This document shows positions 41,803 to 52,461 of a stretch of DNA of 64,000 bases, piece by piece. The notes beneath the pieces are model-generated. The model had not been told where the DNA came from. It made no database searches and saw only the letters and a list, made by a program, of their open reading frames with translations. The stretch covers positions 186,001 to 250,000 of the forward strand of contig NW_019173962.1 of assembly GCF_001642475.1 (NCBI RefSeq), written 5' to 3'. The stretch's first letter is position 1; every line of letters starts with the position of its first letter. A program made the position numbers and the translations under genes. Source of the DNA: Fonsecaea monophora (lineage: Eukaryota > Ascomycota > Eurotiomycetes > Chaetothyriales > Herpotrichiellaceae).

Positions 41803-43688
41803 ATGGCTACCACCCAGACACAGGAGAAGGATGGCACCACGCTCATTGAACACTCTGCTAGTCTCGAACCAGGCCTCACCATGGAGAAGACACTCACTGA
41901 TGCAGAGGTCACCGGCAAACTCGACAGCATCAGCACGTCCATGGCCAACCAGGGCACACACACAGAACATGAGCTCACCTATCTCGAGGCGTTGAAGATC
42001 TACCGTAAGGGCGCCTTCTGGTCTATCTTCTTTTCCTTGTCCATCATCATGCGCGCGTACGATATCGAGATCACCGGCAACTTCTTCGCGCTTCCATCGT
42101 TCCAAAGGCATTTCGGCCACGAAGTACCTGGTCATGGTTATCAGATCCCCGCCAACTGGCAGGTCGCTATGTCTATGGGCTCTCTCGTTGGGCAAATCAT
42201 TGGTGCATATATTGTTGCTTGGCCAATGGAGAGGATTGGGCGCCGCAAGACATTGGCTATATATCTCCTCTTAACCTCCGCTTTGGTGTTCATGCAGGTC
42301 TTTACTCCAAACATCGAGGTCTTGACGACGAGCATGTGTAAGTACTTTCCTACTACCTTATGAACCGATAGTGCGACTGACATTTGCTTTTCTTCCCTAA
42401 ATAGACTTGTCAGGCATTATCTGGGGTGGGTATTGCGTCCTTGCCCCAACTTATGCTTCGGAATGTCTTCCATTGAAACTCCGAGGGTTCTTCACTGGAT
42501 ATATCAATTTGTGCTATGTGATGGGCCAGTTCATTCAGACTGGGATCACGAGGGGCTTTATCAACAGATCAGACAAGTGGGCATACAAGATACCCTATTG
42601 CATCCAGTGGCTATGGCCAATTGTCATCCTCCCAGGCTTGGTTTGGGCCCCAGAAAGCCCTTGGTGGCTTGTACGACAGCATAAGATGGAGGAAGCGGAA
42701 GGGTCTCTCAAGAGACTGTCGGAGAAGCACGAAAAGGTGGAAGTGACAAACACTTTGGCTATGATGGTGAAAACCGGTAAGAGCCGTGTCTCTTTATCCT
42801 CTACTTGGGCGCAGAACATTTCTTGTTCTCGGTGACTTCGCAGTGTCAGTGCTGACCGAGAATTGGTCCAGATCTGTACGAGCGCCAGGTCGAAGTCGGC
42901 ACCACTTACATGGATTGCTGGAAGGGCCCGAATCGCAGGAGGATGGAAATTTGCATCATGCTCTTCGTCATCCAGAACTTCTCGGGCAATCCCGTGGGGT
43001 TTGCAACCTACCTCTTTGAGCAAGTTGGATTGAGTGCTAGACACTCGTTTGACATGGGTCTCGGGTAAGTGCTCGAACAAGGCAAACCGCAAGTCATGAT
43101 CATGCGCTCTAATAACTGACATGTATTTCACCACACCACAGGCTCAACGGGCTTGGATTTCTCGGAACTCTTGCATCTGCCATCCCCCTCATTTACTTTG
43201 GACGGCGCATCTGTTACATGGCAGGCCTGGCCTATATCATCGTTATTCTCTTCGTCGTGGCCTTCATGTGTCTGGCGTCAGACTATGAAAGAAACCCATC
43301 GTACTCTTGGGCGCAAGCATCACTCTTGTGCACCCTCCAGTTTGTTTGGCAGATGACTCTCGGCCCGCTTACCTACGTTGTCGTGTGCGAATCTCCGTCC
43401 ACGAAACTCAGGTCGAAGACGATAGCGCTGGCAACCGTGATCAATGCTGCGACCGGACTAGTCACCACGGTGATTGGCCCGTACCTCCTCAACCCTGGTG
43501 CGGCAAATGCTGGGGCCAAGATCGAGTTTTTGTACGGCGGCATCTCCATCATCTCGCTCACATGGTGCTTCTTCCGTCTTCCAGAGACCAAGAACCGGAC
43601 TTTTGAAGAGTTGGATATTTTGTTCGAGAGACGCGTGCCGGCGCGACAGTTCAAGGGCTATGTCATTGATCATTCTGACGAATCATGA
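41803..43688 (+). CDS. MFS sugar transporter (alpha-glucoside/oligosaccharide porter type)
   Basis: Four exons (41803-42337, 42405-42776, 42872-43064, 43142-43688) encode 548 residues. Introns of 67, 95 and 77 bp keep frame. Sugar-porter signatures are present: ERIGRRKTL after the second span, SECLPLKLRGFFTGYINLC, PESPWWLVR (PESPRWL type) before the central loop, FGRRI, and PETKNRTFEELD near the C-terminus. About twelve hydrophobic spans are visible, with a hydrophilic N-terminal tail of roughly 65 residues. The pattern resembles fungal maltose/alpha-glucoside:H+ symporters more than hexose carriers, so an oligosaccharide substrate is plausible. Context with an intracellular fucosidase suggests uptake of fucosylated sugars. 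The ATG context is strong (CACCATGG). Confidence 0.9.
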
Positions 43689-44195
43689 CGGAGAGGCCCA
43701 GTAATGTATGCATGGAGAATCCCGCGGACTTGAGTGGATGAGAGATGTATTCAGATCCATTATGACTGTGTCCGAGCTGTCATTTGCTGTTTCTTCCAAG
43801 TATTGAGCCAAAAGTCTCCATCCTAGGTACATGTGTTGTCGAGGTCGCGATCGCTGCCCGGAGACAATCCGGATAGTCATGCCGGTCATACCCCTGGCAT
43901 TTGTTTGGAGTACAACGATGCCCGCCTGATCTACCGGCGTGGAGAATGCGGGGAAAGGGGGCAAGAAGAACGGATATATAGATACGTGATTGTGTATAGA
44001 CACATGCGTTCTACTATATACCGTGTGAGCTAACCTCGACGAAAAGCGACGCAGACGAAAGGTACAAAAAGCACGGCTTTTGCTATACGTTTCAGCTGGT
44101 GCTTACGCTACACTTTCAGACTCCTGCTCAGAACCTAGTACGATTTCAGTGACTCTGGGTTTCTTCGTGAGATCGCATATTTCTACCCACCAGCC
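43689..44195. other. Promoter region of the epimerase/dehydratase
   Basis: 507 bp between the transporter stop and the next start; holds the CCGGA inverted repeat at 43858-43872 and no gene. Confidence 0.45.
43858..43872. promoter_or_regulatory. Inverted repeat CCGGA-N5-TCCGG
   Basis: CCGGAGACAATCCGG: perfect 5-bp arms with a 5-bp spacer (equally CGG-N7-CCG), 324 bp upstream of the epimerase start. Candidate Zn2Cys6 site of a different geometry from the direct repeats. Confidence 0.4.
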
Positions 44196-45254
44196 ATGGC
44201 GGCAGAGAAGAGCGTGTTCTTGATAGGTCCAGGCCTGATCGGCACTGACCTGCTTGAACTCTTGGTGCAAGCCGGCTATCAAGTCACCACCATGGTACGA
44301 CGGGAGGCACACGCGGCGCAGGTCCAAGGGCTCGGGGCCAAAGTGGTCATGGGCACGCTGGACGACAAGGAGACGATCCGCAAACACTCGGCGGCGAGCC
44401 CCATCGTGATCCACACGGCCACGGCCGACCATCTGCCCTCGGTCGAGGCCGTGCTGGACGGCGTGCGCCAACGCGCCGAGCAGGGACTGGAAACGACCTT
44501 CCTCCACACCAGCGGGACGAGCGTCCTGGTCGACAACTCCAAGGGCATGTACAAGTCGGACAAGATCTACTCGGACGAGCGGCCCGAGGAGATCGACAGC
44601 GTGCCCGACACGGCGCCGCACCGGGCCATCGACCTGGCCATCCTCGCGGCGCGGCGCGAGCTGGGCACCAAGGCCAAGATCGTCATCGTGCTGCCCTGCC
44701 TGGTCTACGGGATCGGCAAGTGCTCGGGACGGGTGTCGATGCAGCTGCCGACCATGGTGCGATTCGCGCTGAAGCACGGCTGGGTCCCCGTCATCGGCAA
44801 GGGCGTCTCGGTGCGCAGCAACATCCACGTCCAGGACCTGGTGCGCGGGTACATGGTCATCCTGGAGTGGATGCGGCGCAGCACCGCCGACGAGGTCCTC
44901 GCGAACCCGTACTTCTTCTGCAGCACCGGCGAGGACATGGCGTGGGGGGACGCCGCCGCCGAGATTGGCCGCCTGCTGCTCGCGGCCGGCAGGATCGAGG
45001 ATCCCACCCCGCGACCCGTGCCGCCCGAGCTCTATGGCGACCTGTTCGGAGTGTACAGTCCAACCACTGTGGGCGCCAATTCAAGAAGTCGTGCCGACAG
45101 GCTGCGGAAGCTGGGCTGGCGTCCGACCGAGAAGGGGGTCTTGGAGTCGTTGCGCGACGACGAGGTGCCCGTCCTGTTGAAGGAGACTGGTCCGTTCAAT
45201 GGGTACACGGGCCTCGCGTCTTCGGGGACACATGCGCTGAAGAGTTTGGAATAG
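44196..45254 (+). CDS. NAD-dependent epimerase/dehydratase (extended/atypical SDR)
   Basis: A 352-residue single-exon Rossmann protein. The cofactor loop is FLIGPGLIGTDLLE (8-21), followed by TTMVRR after the second strand, which fits NADP(H). TFLHTSGTSVLVDNS holds a candidate catalytic Ser/Thr. The C-terminal half has CLVYGIGKCSGRVS, SNIHVQDLVRGY and DRLRKLGWRPTEKGV, all usual in sugar-nucleotide epimerase/reductase relatives. The usual YxxxK is not obvious; KGMYKSDKIY offers one near residue 120-125. It follows the transporter in the same direction and could supply a redox step, for instance on fucose or a keto acid, but the substrate is unknown. Codon third positions are markedly richer in G/C than in the neighbouring transporter. 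Confidence 0.82.
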   Translation: MAAEKSVFLIGPGLIGTDLLELLVQAGYQVTTMVRREAHAAQVQGLGAKVVMGTLDDKETIRKHSAASPIVIHTATADHLPSVEAVLDGVRQRAEQGLETTFLHTSGTSVLVDNSKGMYKSDKIYSDERPEEIDSVPDTAPHRAIDLAILAARRELGTKAKIVIVLPCLVYGIGKCSGRVSMQLPTMVRFALKHGWVPVIGKGVSVRSNIHVQDLVRGYMVILEWMRRSTADEVLANPYFFCSTGEDMAWGDAAAEIGRLLLAAGRIEDPTPRPVPPELYGDLFGVYSPTTVGANSRSRADRLRKLGWRPTEKGVLESLRDDEVPVLLKETGPFNGYTGLASSGTHALKSLE

Positions 45255-45683
45255 TTTTGGAATAGTTGATGGAAGAAGTCGTGGGGGGGGTCTGCATAGA
45301 ACATTGTCAGAGTTGGATGGGATGAAATGGACTTGCAAATCGGGTTGATATAACCTCATATACGGACCAACAGCTGATTGCGACGCTTATCACCTCTATC
45401 ATCTTAGAGCTGTCGGGAGACGGCAGGACCGTAGACACTGTGGGAGACAATTTGCAGTAATGGTCATGATGGGCGCGATGTGAAAGTCATTGCCAGGGCG
45501 TGAATTAACTTTCCGTCGCGGTCTTTTCCGACACCTGCAGTAGTTTATCCGGTTCGCAATACCTTGAAAGCTAGGCATCATATTACTCCGACAATCGAGG
45601 AGACATTGCTCTCTGGTGATCGCTGTATCATGTCTCTGCTGCTTCCGTTACCTCAGCGTCTCTGAAATTGAGCATCAGTCGTC
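45255..45683. other. Intergenic region
   Basis: 429 bp between the epimerase and the MOSC gene. Nothing recognised. Confidence 0.4.
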
Positions 45684-47069
45684 ATGTTGGCAAGGCTGCT
45701 ACAGCAAGAATTGGACCTACGGGCGGTCCTTCATAGCACTCTCACCGTCATCCTGTTCATCAACATTAGCATATTCATTTTAGCCTGTATCAGACATATC
45801 TACGTGACCAGGAAGTTGCCAAAGTACTTGCAACGGGCAGGTATACACAGCGTCAGCAATCTCGCCGACCAGTTCGATGTCAAGTATGGTCAGGACGAAG
45901 AAGCCACCACGAAAACACCGATCGTGGTCAAAGCACTGTACATCCACCCCATAAAGTCCTGCGCTCCCATCGAGCTGGAACGGGCGCAACTCGTCAAGAC
46001 GGGCTTTGCGTATGACAGGTGTTTTGCGCTGGCGGTCGAAGCGAAGAAGGACGAGTGGCAGTTCATCAGTCAACGGACCAAACCTCAAATGTCACTCATC
46101 GAGCAACAGCTGTGGTTGCCAGGGCCAGACAGTAAACGAAGCGACATGCTCGTCGAAGCAGGCGGCTGTCTCATCGTGAGCTTCCCTGACCCCGATCCCG
46201 CCAGTCTTCTCCAGCGATTGAAAGCCATGTTGAAGACATGGACATTGTCTGCAAAGCCCGAGGTTCACTTCACGGTGCCACTACTACCAACGGCTGACCA
46301 TATCAGTCAAATGAAGATCCCGATGAGGCACTTCACAATCCATAGCCGCCAAGCAGCCGGGCTCGATCTCGGCCAGCTCCCTGGTGTGGCGGCAGCGATA
46401 CCCAAGCTGAAGACGTTTCTCCATATACCTGAGCGACAGAGCCTGACCCTGATGAGGTGCACACCAGACACCCTGGTGCGCACAACCAGAAACCTAGCTC
46501 CACTAGATCACATTGGCACCCCTGCAATGCATGGCTACACTGACCAGCAACCCGTCCACATCATCAATTTGTCTTCGGTGCACTCGGTCTCAAAGCTTCT
46601 CCCGTCGGAGAACCAGCCGCTCAGCGCGCTCCGATTCCGCGCAAACATCTATTTGACTGGCACCCCTGCATTCTCCGAGGAAACGTGGAAGAGGTACCGG
46701 ATCTTGCCAAAGACTGTAACCTCTCGAGCGTCTACAAGGGCGGCTAGCACTTTATCCGTAGTGTGCCGGACGTCGCGCTGCACCATGCCCAACGTCGATC
46801 CGAACACAGGGATCTTTGAGCACGACAATTCACGTCCGGATCGGAAGAAAGGAGTGCCGCAACCTAGTACGACGTTGATCGAGCACCGCACGGTCGAAGC
46901 TGGGAACCCTGCCGCGCTGGGATACCTAGGGATGCATTGCGTGCCGGAGGACTCATGTATCAAGGAGGCGCGCGATCTCAACAGTGAGCTGTATATCGAG
47001 GTCGGTGACGAGATCGAGGTCTTGGAGACGGGGTCTCATCTTTACGGGTCTACGGGGAATGACTATTGA
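45684..47069 (+). CDS. Membrane-anchored MOSC domain protein (mARC-like)
   Basis: A 461-residue single-exon protein. One transmembrane segment lies at residues about 17-37 (LHSTLTVILFINISIFILAC), followed by basic residues, an arrangement like the outer-membrane anchor of mARC. The MOSC N-terminal beta-barrel begins with VVKALYIHPIKSCAPIEL (81-98) and FAYDRCFAL. The MOSC domain (about 255-455) has LRFRANIYLTG and CRTSRCTMPNVDPNTG, whose second Cys (C366) aligns with the molybdenum-ligand Cys of mARC enzymes. Such proteins carry molybdenum cofactor and reduce N-hydroxylated compounds with cytochrome b5 partners; the substrate here is unknown. It looks unrelated to the fucose genes. Confidence 0.88.
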   Translation: MLARLLQQELDLRAVLHSTLTVILFINISIFILACIRHIYVTRKLPKYLQRAGIHSVSNLADQFDVKYGQDEEATTKTPIVVKALYIHPIKSCAPIELERAQLVKTGFAYDRCFALAVEAKKDEWQFISQRTKPQMSLIEQQLWLPGPDSKRSDMLVEAGGCLIVSFPDPDPASLLQRLKAMLKTWTLSAKPEVHFTVPLLPTADHISQMKIPMRHFTIHSRQAAGLDLGQLPGVAAAIPKLKTFLHIPERQSLTLMRCTPDTLVRTTRNLAPLDHIGTPAMHGYTDQQPVHIINLSSVHSVSKLLPSENQPLSALRFRANIYLTGTPAFSEETWKRYRILPKTVTSRASTRAASTLSVVCRTSRCTMPNVDPNTGIFEHDNSRPDRKKGVPQPSTTLIEHRTVEAGNPAALGYLGMHCVPEDSCIKEARDLNSELYIEVGDEIEVLETGSHLYGSTGNDY

Positions 47070-47471
47070 TGTGGAATAGATCGACGCTTCCGAATATGTC
47101 TTCGAAACGGGGGCCGCTCTCAAGATAGATGATCAATCTGGGCCTTTGAGTACCGCCCGGACGTGGTAGTCAGGTGTTTCATGGGCTAGTAATCTGGGTA
47201 GAAGAAGGAGAAGAGACGAAGGGGCAAGTCGATAGAAATCATGAGATTTCCCCACAGAGATTTTTCCGTCTCGGAGCACGCAGCGGGGATGACAAACCAG
47301 CCAATCAAGAGTCGTGAAATTAATGCAAGGCTGTGCTAGTACATAGCTAGCACCAACACAGTCTAGCCCCGCCAAGATATGAAAATAATCATCCTCCGAA
47401 GCTCTGAAACCGGTGCTTCTCCGTGACTCAGTCTCACAAAACCAAAAGTCCCGTATCTTGAATGCGCCATC
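47070..47471. other. Intergenic promoter region of ARO1
   Basis: 402 bp. Not separately structured; no GCN4-like TGACTC(A) element of full consensus was found, though GTGACTCAGT occurs at 47424-47433 and contains TGACTCA. Confidence 0.4.
47425..47431. promoter_or_regulatory. TGACTCA element (CPC1/GCN4-type)
   Basis: TGACTCA in the sequence CCGTGACTCAGTC, 41 bp before the ARO1 start. It matches the core bound by the general amino-acid control factor (Gcn4/CpcA), fitting regulation of an amino-acid biosynthetic gene. The position so close to the ATG means it may lie in the leader. Confidence 0.5.
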
Positions 47472-50400
47472 ATGCCTCTGGCCAACGGGACGGCGAAGGA
47501 AGTTCGAGTCAGCCTCCTCGGGAAAGAGAGCATCATCATCAATTTCGGGTTGTGGCGGGGCTATGTCGCCCCTGATCTGCTGTCGAACTTGGAGTCATCG
47601 ACGTATGTTTTGATTACCGACACTAATCTGGGATCGCTCTACACCCAATCCTTTCGAGAGGCCTTTGAAAATGCAGCCCGTCAAACGGGGAAATCGGCAC
47701 GGTTGTTGATCCATCAGATCCCACCTGGAGAGAGCTCAAAATCTCGACAGACAAAGGACGACATTGAAGACTGGCTGCTCAGTCAGAGTCCGCCATGTGG
47801 TCGAGACACGGTTATTATTGCCCTGGGGGGTGGCGTTGTGGGCGACCTAACGGGCTTTGTTGCCGCCACTTATATGCGCGGAGTGAGATTTGTCCAGGTC
47901 CCAACGACACTACTCGCAATGGTCGACTCTTCGATCGGTGGTAAAACTGCGATCGACACACCTCTCGGCAAGAACCTTGTCGGTGCCATCTGGCAGCCCC
48001 AGAGGATATACATCGACCTCGACTTTCTCGGGACTCTGCCTCGACGAGAGCTGATAAATGGGATGGCCGAGGTCATCAAAACCGCTGCGATCTCAGATGA
48101 AGCGGAATTCATCGAGCTGGAGCGTCATGCTGACCGAATCATGGCCGCCGTGAATGCCGATATCAGCCAAGGGGCTGCTAGGTTCAAGGACGTAGAGGCA
48201 ATCATGATCAGGATCATTTCTGCCTCGGCCAAGTTTAAAGCCCACGTCGTCACCATCGACGAGAGAGAGACCGGTCTGCGAAATTTGTTGAATTTTGGAC
48301 ACTCGATCGGCCACGCCATGGAGGCTTTCCTGACTCCTCAAGTGCTACACGGTGAATGCGTCGCGATTGGCATGATCAAGGAGGCCGAGCTTGCTCGCTA
48401 CTTGGGTGTGCTCAGTGGAGTTGCGGTCGGCCGTCTGCAAAAGTGTCTGACAACGTACGGTTTGCCAACTCGACTGGACGATGAAAAGGTGCGCAAGCTG
48501 TCCGGAGGTAAGGTCTGTACAGTCGACGGTATGCTCAAGAAGATGGGCGTCGACAAGAAGAACGATGGTGCCAAGAAGAAGGTGGTCCTTCTCTCAGCAA
48601 TAGGTCGCACTTATGAACAAAAAGCCAGTGTTGTCTCAGACTCCGATTTGCGTGTGGTGCTTTCTCCGAGCATCGAAGTGGCGCCCGGTGTACCCAACGA
48701 CTTGAATGTTGTCTGCACGCCACCGGGCTCGAAGAGCATCTCTAACAGAGCACTTGTCCTTGCCGCTCTGGGTCGCGGAACATGCCGCATCAAAAATTTG
48801 TTGACTTCAGCAGACACAGAAGTGATGCTGGAAGCATTGACTCGGCTCGGAGCTGCTACATTCTCCTGGGAAGAAGACGGAGAAGTTCTCGTGGTGAACG
48901 GGAACGGTGGTCGACTTGAGGCCACCCAACACGAGCTCTATCTGGGCAACGCTGGCACGGCCGCCAGATTCTTGACGTCTGTCGCAACCTTGACCCGACA
49001 AAGCCATGTGGCATCTACAGTTCTCACGGGCAATGCCCGAATGAAGCAGAGACCCATCGGAGACCTTGTAGATGCACTAAGGCAAAACGGCGCAGGCATC
49101 GAATACATGGAGAACGCTGGGAGTCTTCCACTGAATATTGCAGCCTCGGCTGGTTTCAACGGCGGCGAAATCAAACTGGCAGCAAAGGTTTCGTCCCAAT
49201 ACGTCTCTTCTCTGTTAATGTGTGCTCCTTATGCAAAGAATCCTGTTACACTCAGGCTCGTGGGCGGAAAGCCGGTTTCGCAACCCTACATTGACATGAC
49301 TATTGCGATGATGGCCTCCTTCGGCGTTTCCGTGCAAAAATCGAAGACAGAAGACCACACATATCATATCCCGCAAGGCGTTTACAAGAACCCAGACGAA
49401 TACGTGGTCGAAAGCGATGCAAGTTCCGCGACGTATCCACTTGCAATTGCCGCGATAACAGGAACAACATGCACGATCCCCAACATCGGCTCGGCGTCTC
49501 TCCAAGGCGATTCGGCATTTGCTACCGACGTGCTGAGGCCCATGGGGTGCGAAGTGAAACAGACGCCTTCTTCAACCACCGTGACTGGTCCCCGTGACGG
49601 CAGACTTACACCACTTACAAACATCGACATGGAGCCCATGACCGATGCTTTCTTGACTGCTTCTGTTCTGGCTGCTGTGGCTCAGGGCGGCAAGTCCAAC
49701 ACAACACGCATCTATGGCATTGCAAACCAAAGGGTGAAAGAGTGCAACCGCATTCAGGCGATGGAGGATGAGTTGGCAAAGTTTGGTGTTACATGTCGAC
49801 AATTTGACGACGGTATCGAAGTCGACGGGATTGATCGTACCAGATTAAGACGTCCGGAAGGAGGCGTCTATTGCTACGACGACCATCGAGTCGCCATGAG
49901 CTTTAGTGTTCTCGCGCTGGCAGCCCCTCAGCCCACCCTTATTCTCGAGAAAGAATGCACAGGCAAAACTTGGCCGGGATGGTGGGACACTTTGGCACGA
50001 CAATTTAATGTCAAGCTTGAAGGTGTCGAGCTACAAGAGAACAGCGAACATGCCAGAGGGAAGATATTGGACAGAAGTGCAGCCTCGATTTTCATCATCG
50101 GCATGAGAGGTGCTGGCAAGACCACCTCCGGGCGCTGGGCAGCAAGATCACTCGGCAAGAAATTGGTTGATTTGGACACTGAACTGGAGAAACGTGAAGG
50201 CAAGTCGATCCCGGAGATCATTAAGGGACACGGATGGGAACATTTCCGTCAACGTGAGTTGGAGCTCCTCAAATCCGTCATGAAGGAGATGCCAAACGAC
50301 TACGTCTTTGCCTGCGGAGGCGGCATCGTTGAAACTCAAGAAGCGCGCAATCTATTGATTGAATGGCGCGAGAAGAAAGGCCACGTTCTCTTGGTACAAC

Positions 50401-52461
50401 GGGACATTGGCGAAGTGATGGGCTTTCTACAGGTCGACAAAACAAGACCAGCATACGTCGAAGACATGATGGGCGTCTGGCTGCGCCGGAAACCCTGGTA
50501 CGAGCAGTGCACCAATCTGTTGTATTACAGCCAAAGCATCCCCAACGAGCAAATGTCCGAAGCCGCCGAAGATTTCGATCGCTTTTTGCAGATGGTCACT
50601 GGCAAAGTCGACGTTCTATCCCAGTTCAAACAGAAGCCAGAGACGTTCTTTGCAGCCCTGACCTTCCCGGACTTGCGGCCTCATTTGAAACTCCTCCCTG
50701 AAGTCTGTCTCGGGTCTGATGCGGTGGAACTGCGCGTTGACTTACTGAAAGATCCCAACTCAGACAGCGCCATTCCCTCCGCCGAATATGTGACTGCTCA
50801 ACTCTCCTTGCTTCGCGCAGCAGTTCCACTTCCCGTTGTGTTCACCATCCGTACGAAATCCCAAGGTGGAAGATTCCCCGATGATGCCCATGCAGAGTAT
50901 CTGCACCTGTGTACTCTCGCTATCCGTATGGGCAGTGAGTTCTTGGACTTGGAAGTGGCATCGTTCCCGGAGTCCATCCTCTCTCCGATTTTCAACTTCA
51001 AGAACAAGTCTAGCACGCGAATCATTGCTTCCCATCATGACCCACAGGGGACGCTATCATGGTCGAAGCCCGGTTCTTGGATCGCCGTTTACAACAAATG
51101 CCTGCAATACGGGGACATCGTCAAACTGATCGGGATCGCCGACAACCTGGACGACAACTTCGCCCTGCGGCGCTTCAAGCAGTGGTCGAAATCCCAGCAC
51201 CCGGACCTGCCTCTGATTGCGATAAACATGGGCCGCACAGGACAGATTTCGCGGATCTTGAACGGATTCATGACGCCGGTGTCTCACCCAGCGCTCCCGT
51301 TCAAAGCGGCACCGGGTCAACTCTCAGCGAGCGAAATTCGGCAAGGACTGACCCTGGTAGGCGAGATTGTACCCAAGAAATTCTACCTGTTCGGATCACC
51401 GATTGGCGCGAGTAAATCGCCGGCATTGCACAACACTCTGTTCAAGGAGACTGGACTGCCACACGTCTACTCGTTGTGTGAGACCACCGACCTGGCGGTG
51501 ATCAAGGAAAAGATCCGCGCCGAAGACTTTGGAGGAGCGAGTGTGACCATCCCCCTCAAGTTGGATGTCATGCCTCTTCTGGACGATGTGGATGCATCTG
51601 CTCGTCTCATCGGGGCAGTGAACACCATTGTGCCCGTCCACAACCCGGTCTCGGGCAAGAACACGCTGGTCGGATACAACACAGACTATCTGGGTATGAT
51701 GGATTGCCTGCGCGCAGCGGGCGCCTCTGCCGCGCTAGGTGAAGGTGAGCAGTCGGGCCTCGTCGTGGGTGGAGGCGGCACAGCGCGCGCGGCGATCCAC
51801 ACATTGCACTCAATGGGGTACAAGCCGATCTACCTGATCGGGAGGAACCAGAGCAAGATGGCAGAGCTGGCCAAGACGTTCCCGCCGACGTATGACCTCG
51901 TGTTACTCGACACTGGCGCCGCGGCCGGGAAAACAACAAAATCGACGACGCTGGAGCAGCAGATGCCGACCGTGCCTGTCGTCGCGATCGCCACCATCCC
52001 CGCCGACAAACCCGTCGACCCGGCCCTGGCGTCAACGCTGCAAAGCATCTTTTCGCGGTCCGCGCAACTCGCGACCTCGACCGCGCCACAGGGCCAAGGC
52101 ACCTCGGCCCCGACGCGCACGCTGCTCGAGCTCGCGTACAAGCCCGCCCACACGGCCGTGATGCAGATGGCTGAACAGGTCGGCGGGTGGAAGACGGTGC
52201 AGGGCCTCGAGACCTTGGTCACGCAGGGCCTGTGGCAGTTTGAGTTTTGGACGGGGATCCGGGTGAGGGGGTTGGGAGGGAGGATTAGTCGGGTGAGTTT
52301 ATCTAAAGGATTTCGTTATTATTAGGTTGCGTTGCATGGCACCATGCTTTGCCTGGCTTCGTCTCGCCTCGCCTCGCCTCGCCTCGCCTTGCTTTACATT
52401 GGATTGTTCCTGACTAACCCTCGATTCACGATAGGATGTTGTCCTCGGACCGACCGCCTGA
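47472..52461 (+). CDS. ARO1: Pentafunctional AROM polypeptide
   Basis: Exons 47472-52292 and 52435-52461 give 1615 residues. Domain order is standard: 3-dehydroquinate synthase (1 to about 385; GGGVVGDLTGFVAATYMRG, MVDSSIGGKTAID), EPSP synthase (about 395-845; GSKSISNRALVLAALGRG near 418, LYLGNAGTAARFL near 489, YDDHRVAMSF), shikimate kinase (about 865-1055; GMRGAGKTTSGRW near 876), 3-dehydroquinase type I (about 1060-1290; SHHDPQGT and Schiff-base Lys in VKLIGIADN) and shikimate dehydrogenase (about 1305-1600; GASKSPALHN, GGGGTARAAIH). It performs steps 2-6 of the shikimate pathway in the cytosol. Without splicing the frame would end in an atypical SLSKGFRYY; the GTGAGT donor and ATAG acceptor restore a short end DVVLGPTA. 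Confidence 0.95.
52364..52388. repeat. (TCGCC)5 repeat in the terminal ARO1 intron
   Basis: Five exact TCGCC units in the 142-bp intron, upstream of its TGACTAAC branch site. Confidence 0.85.
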
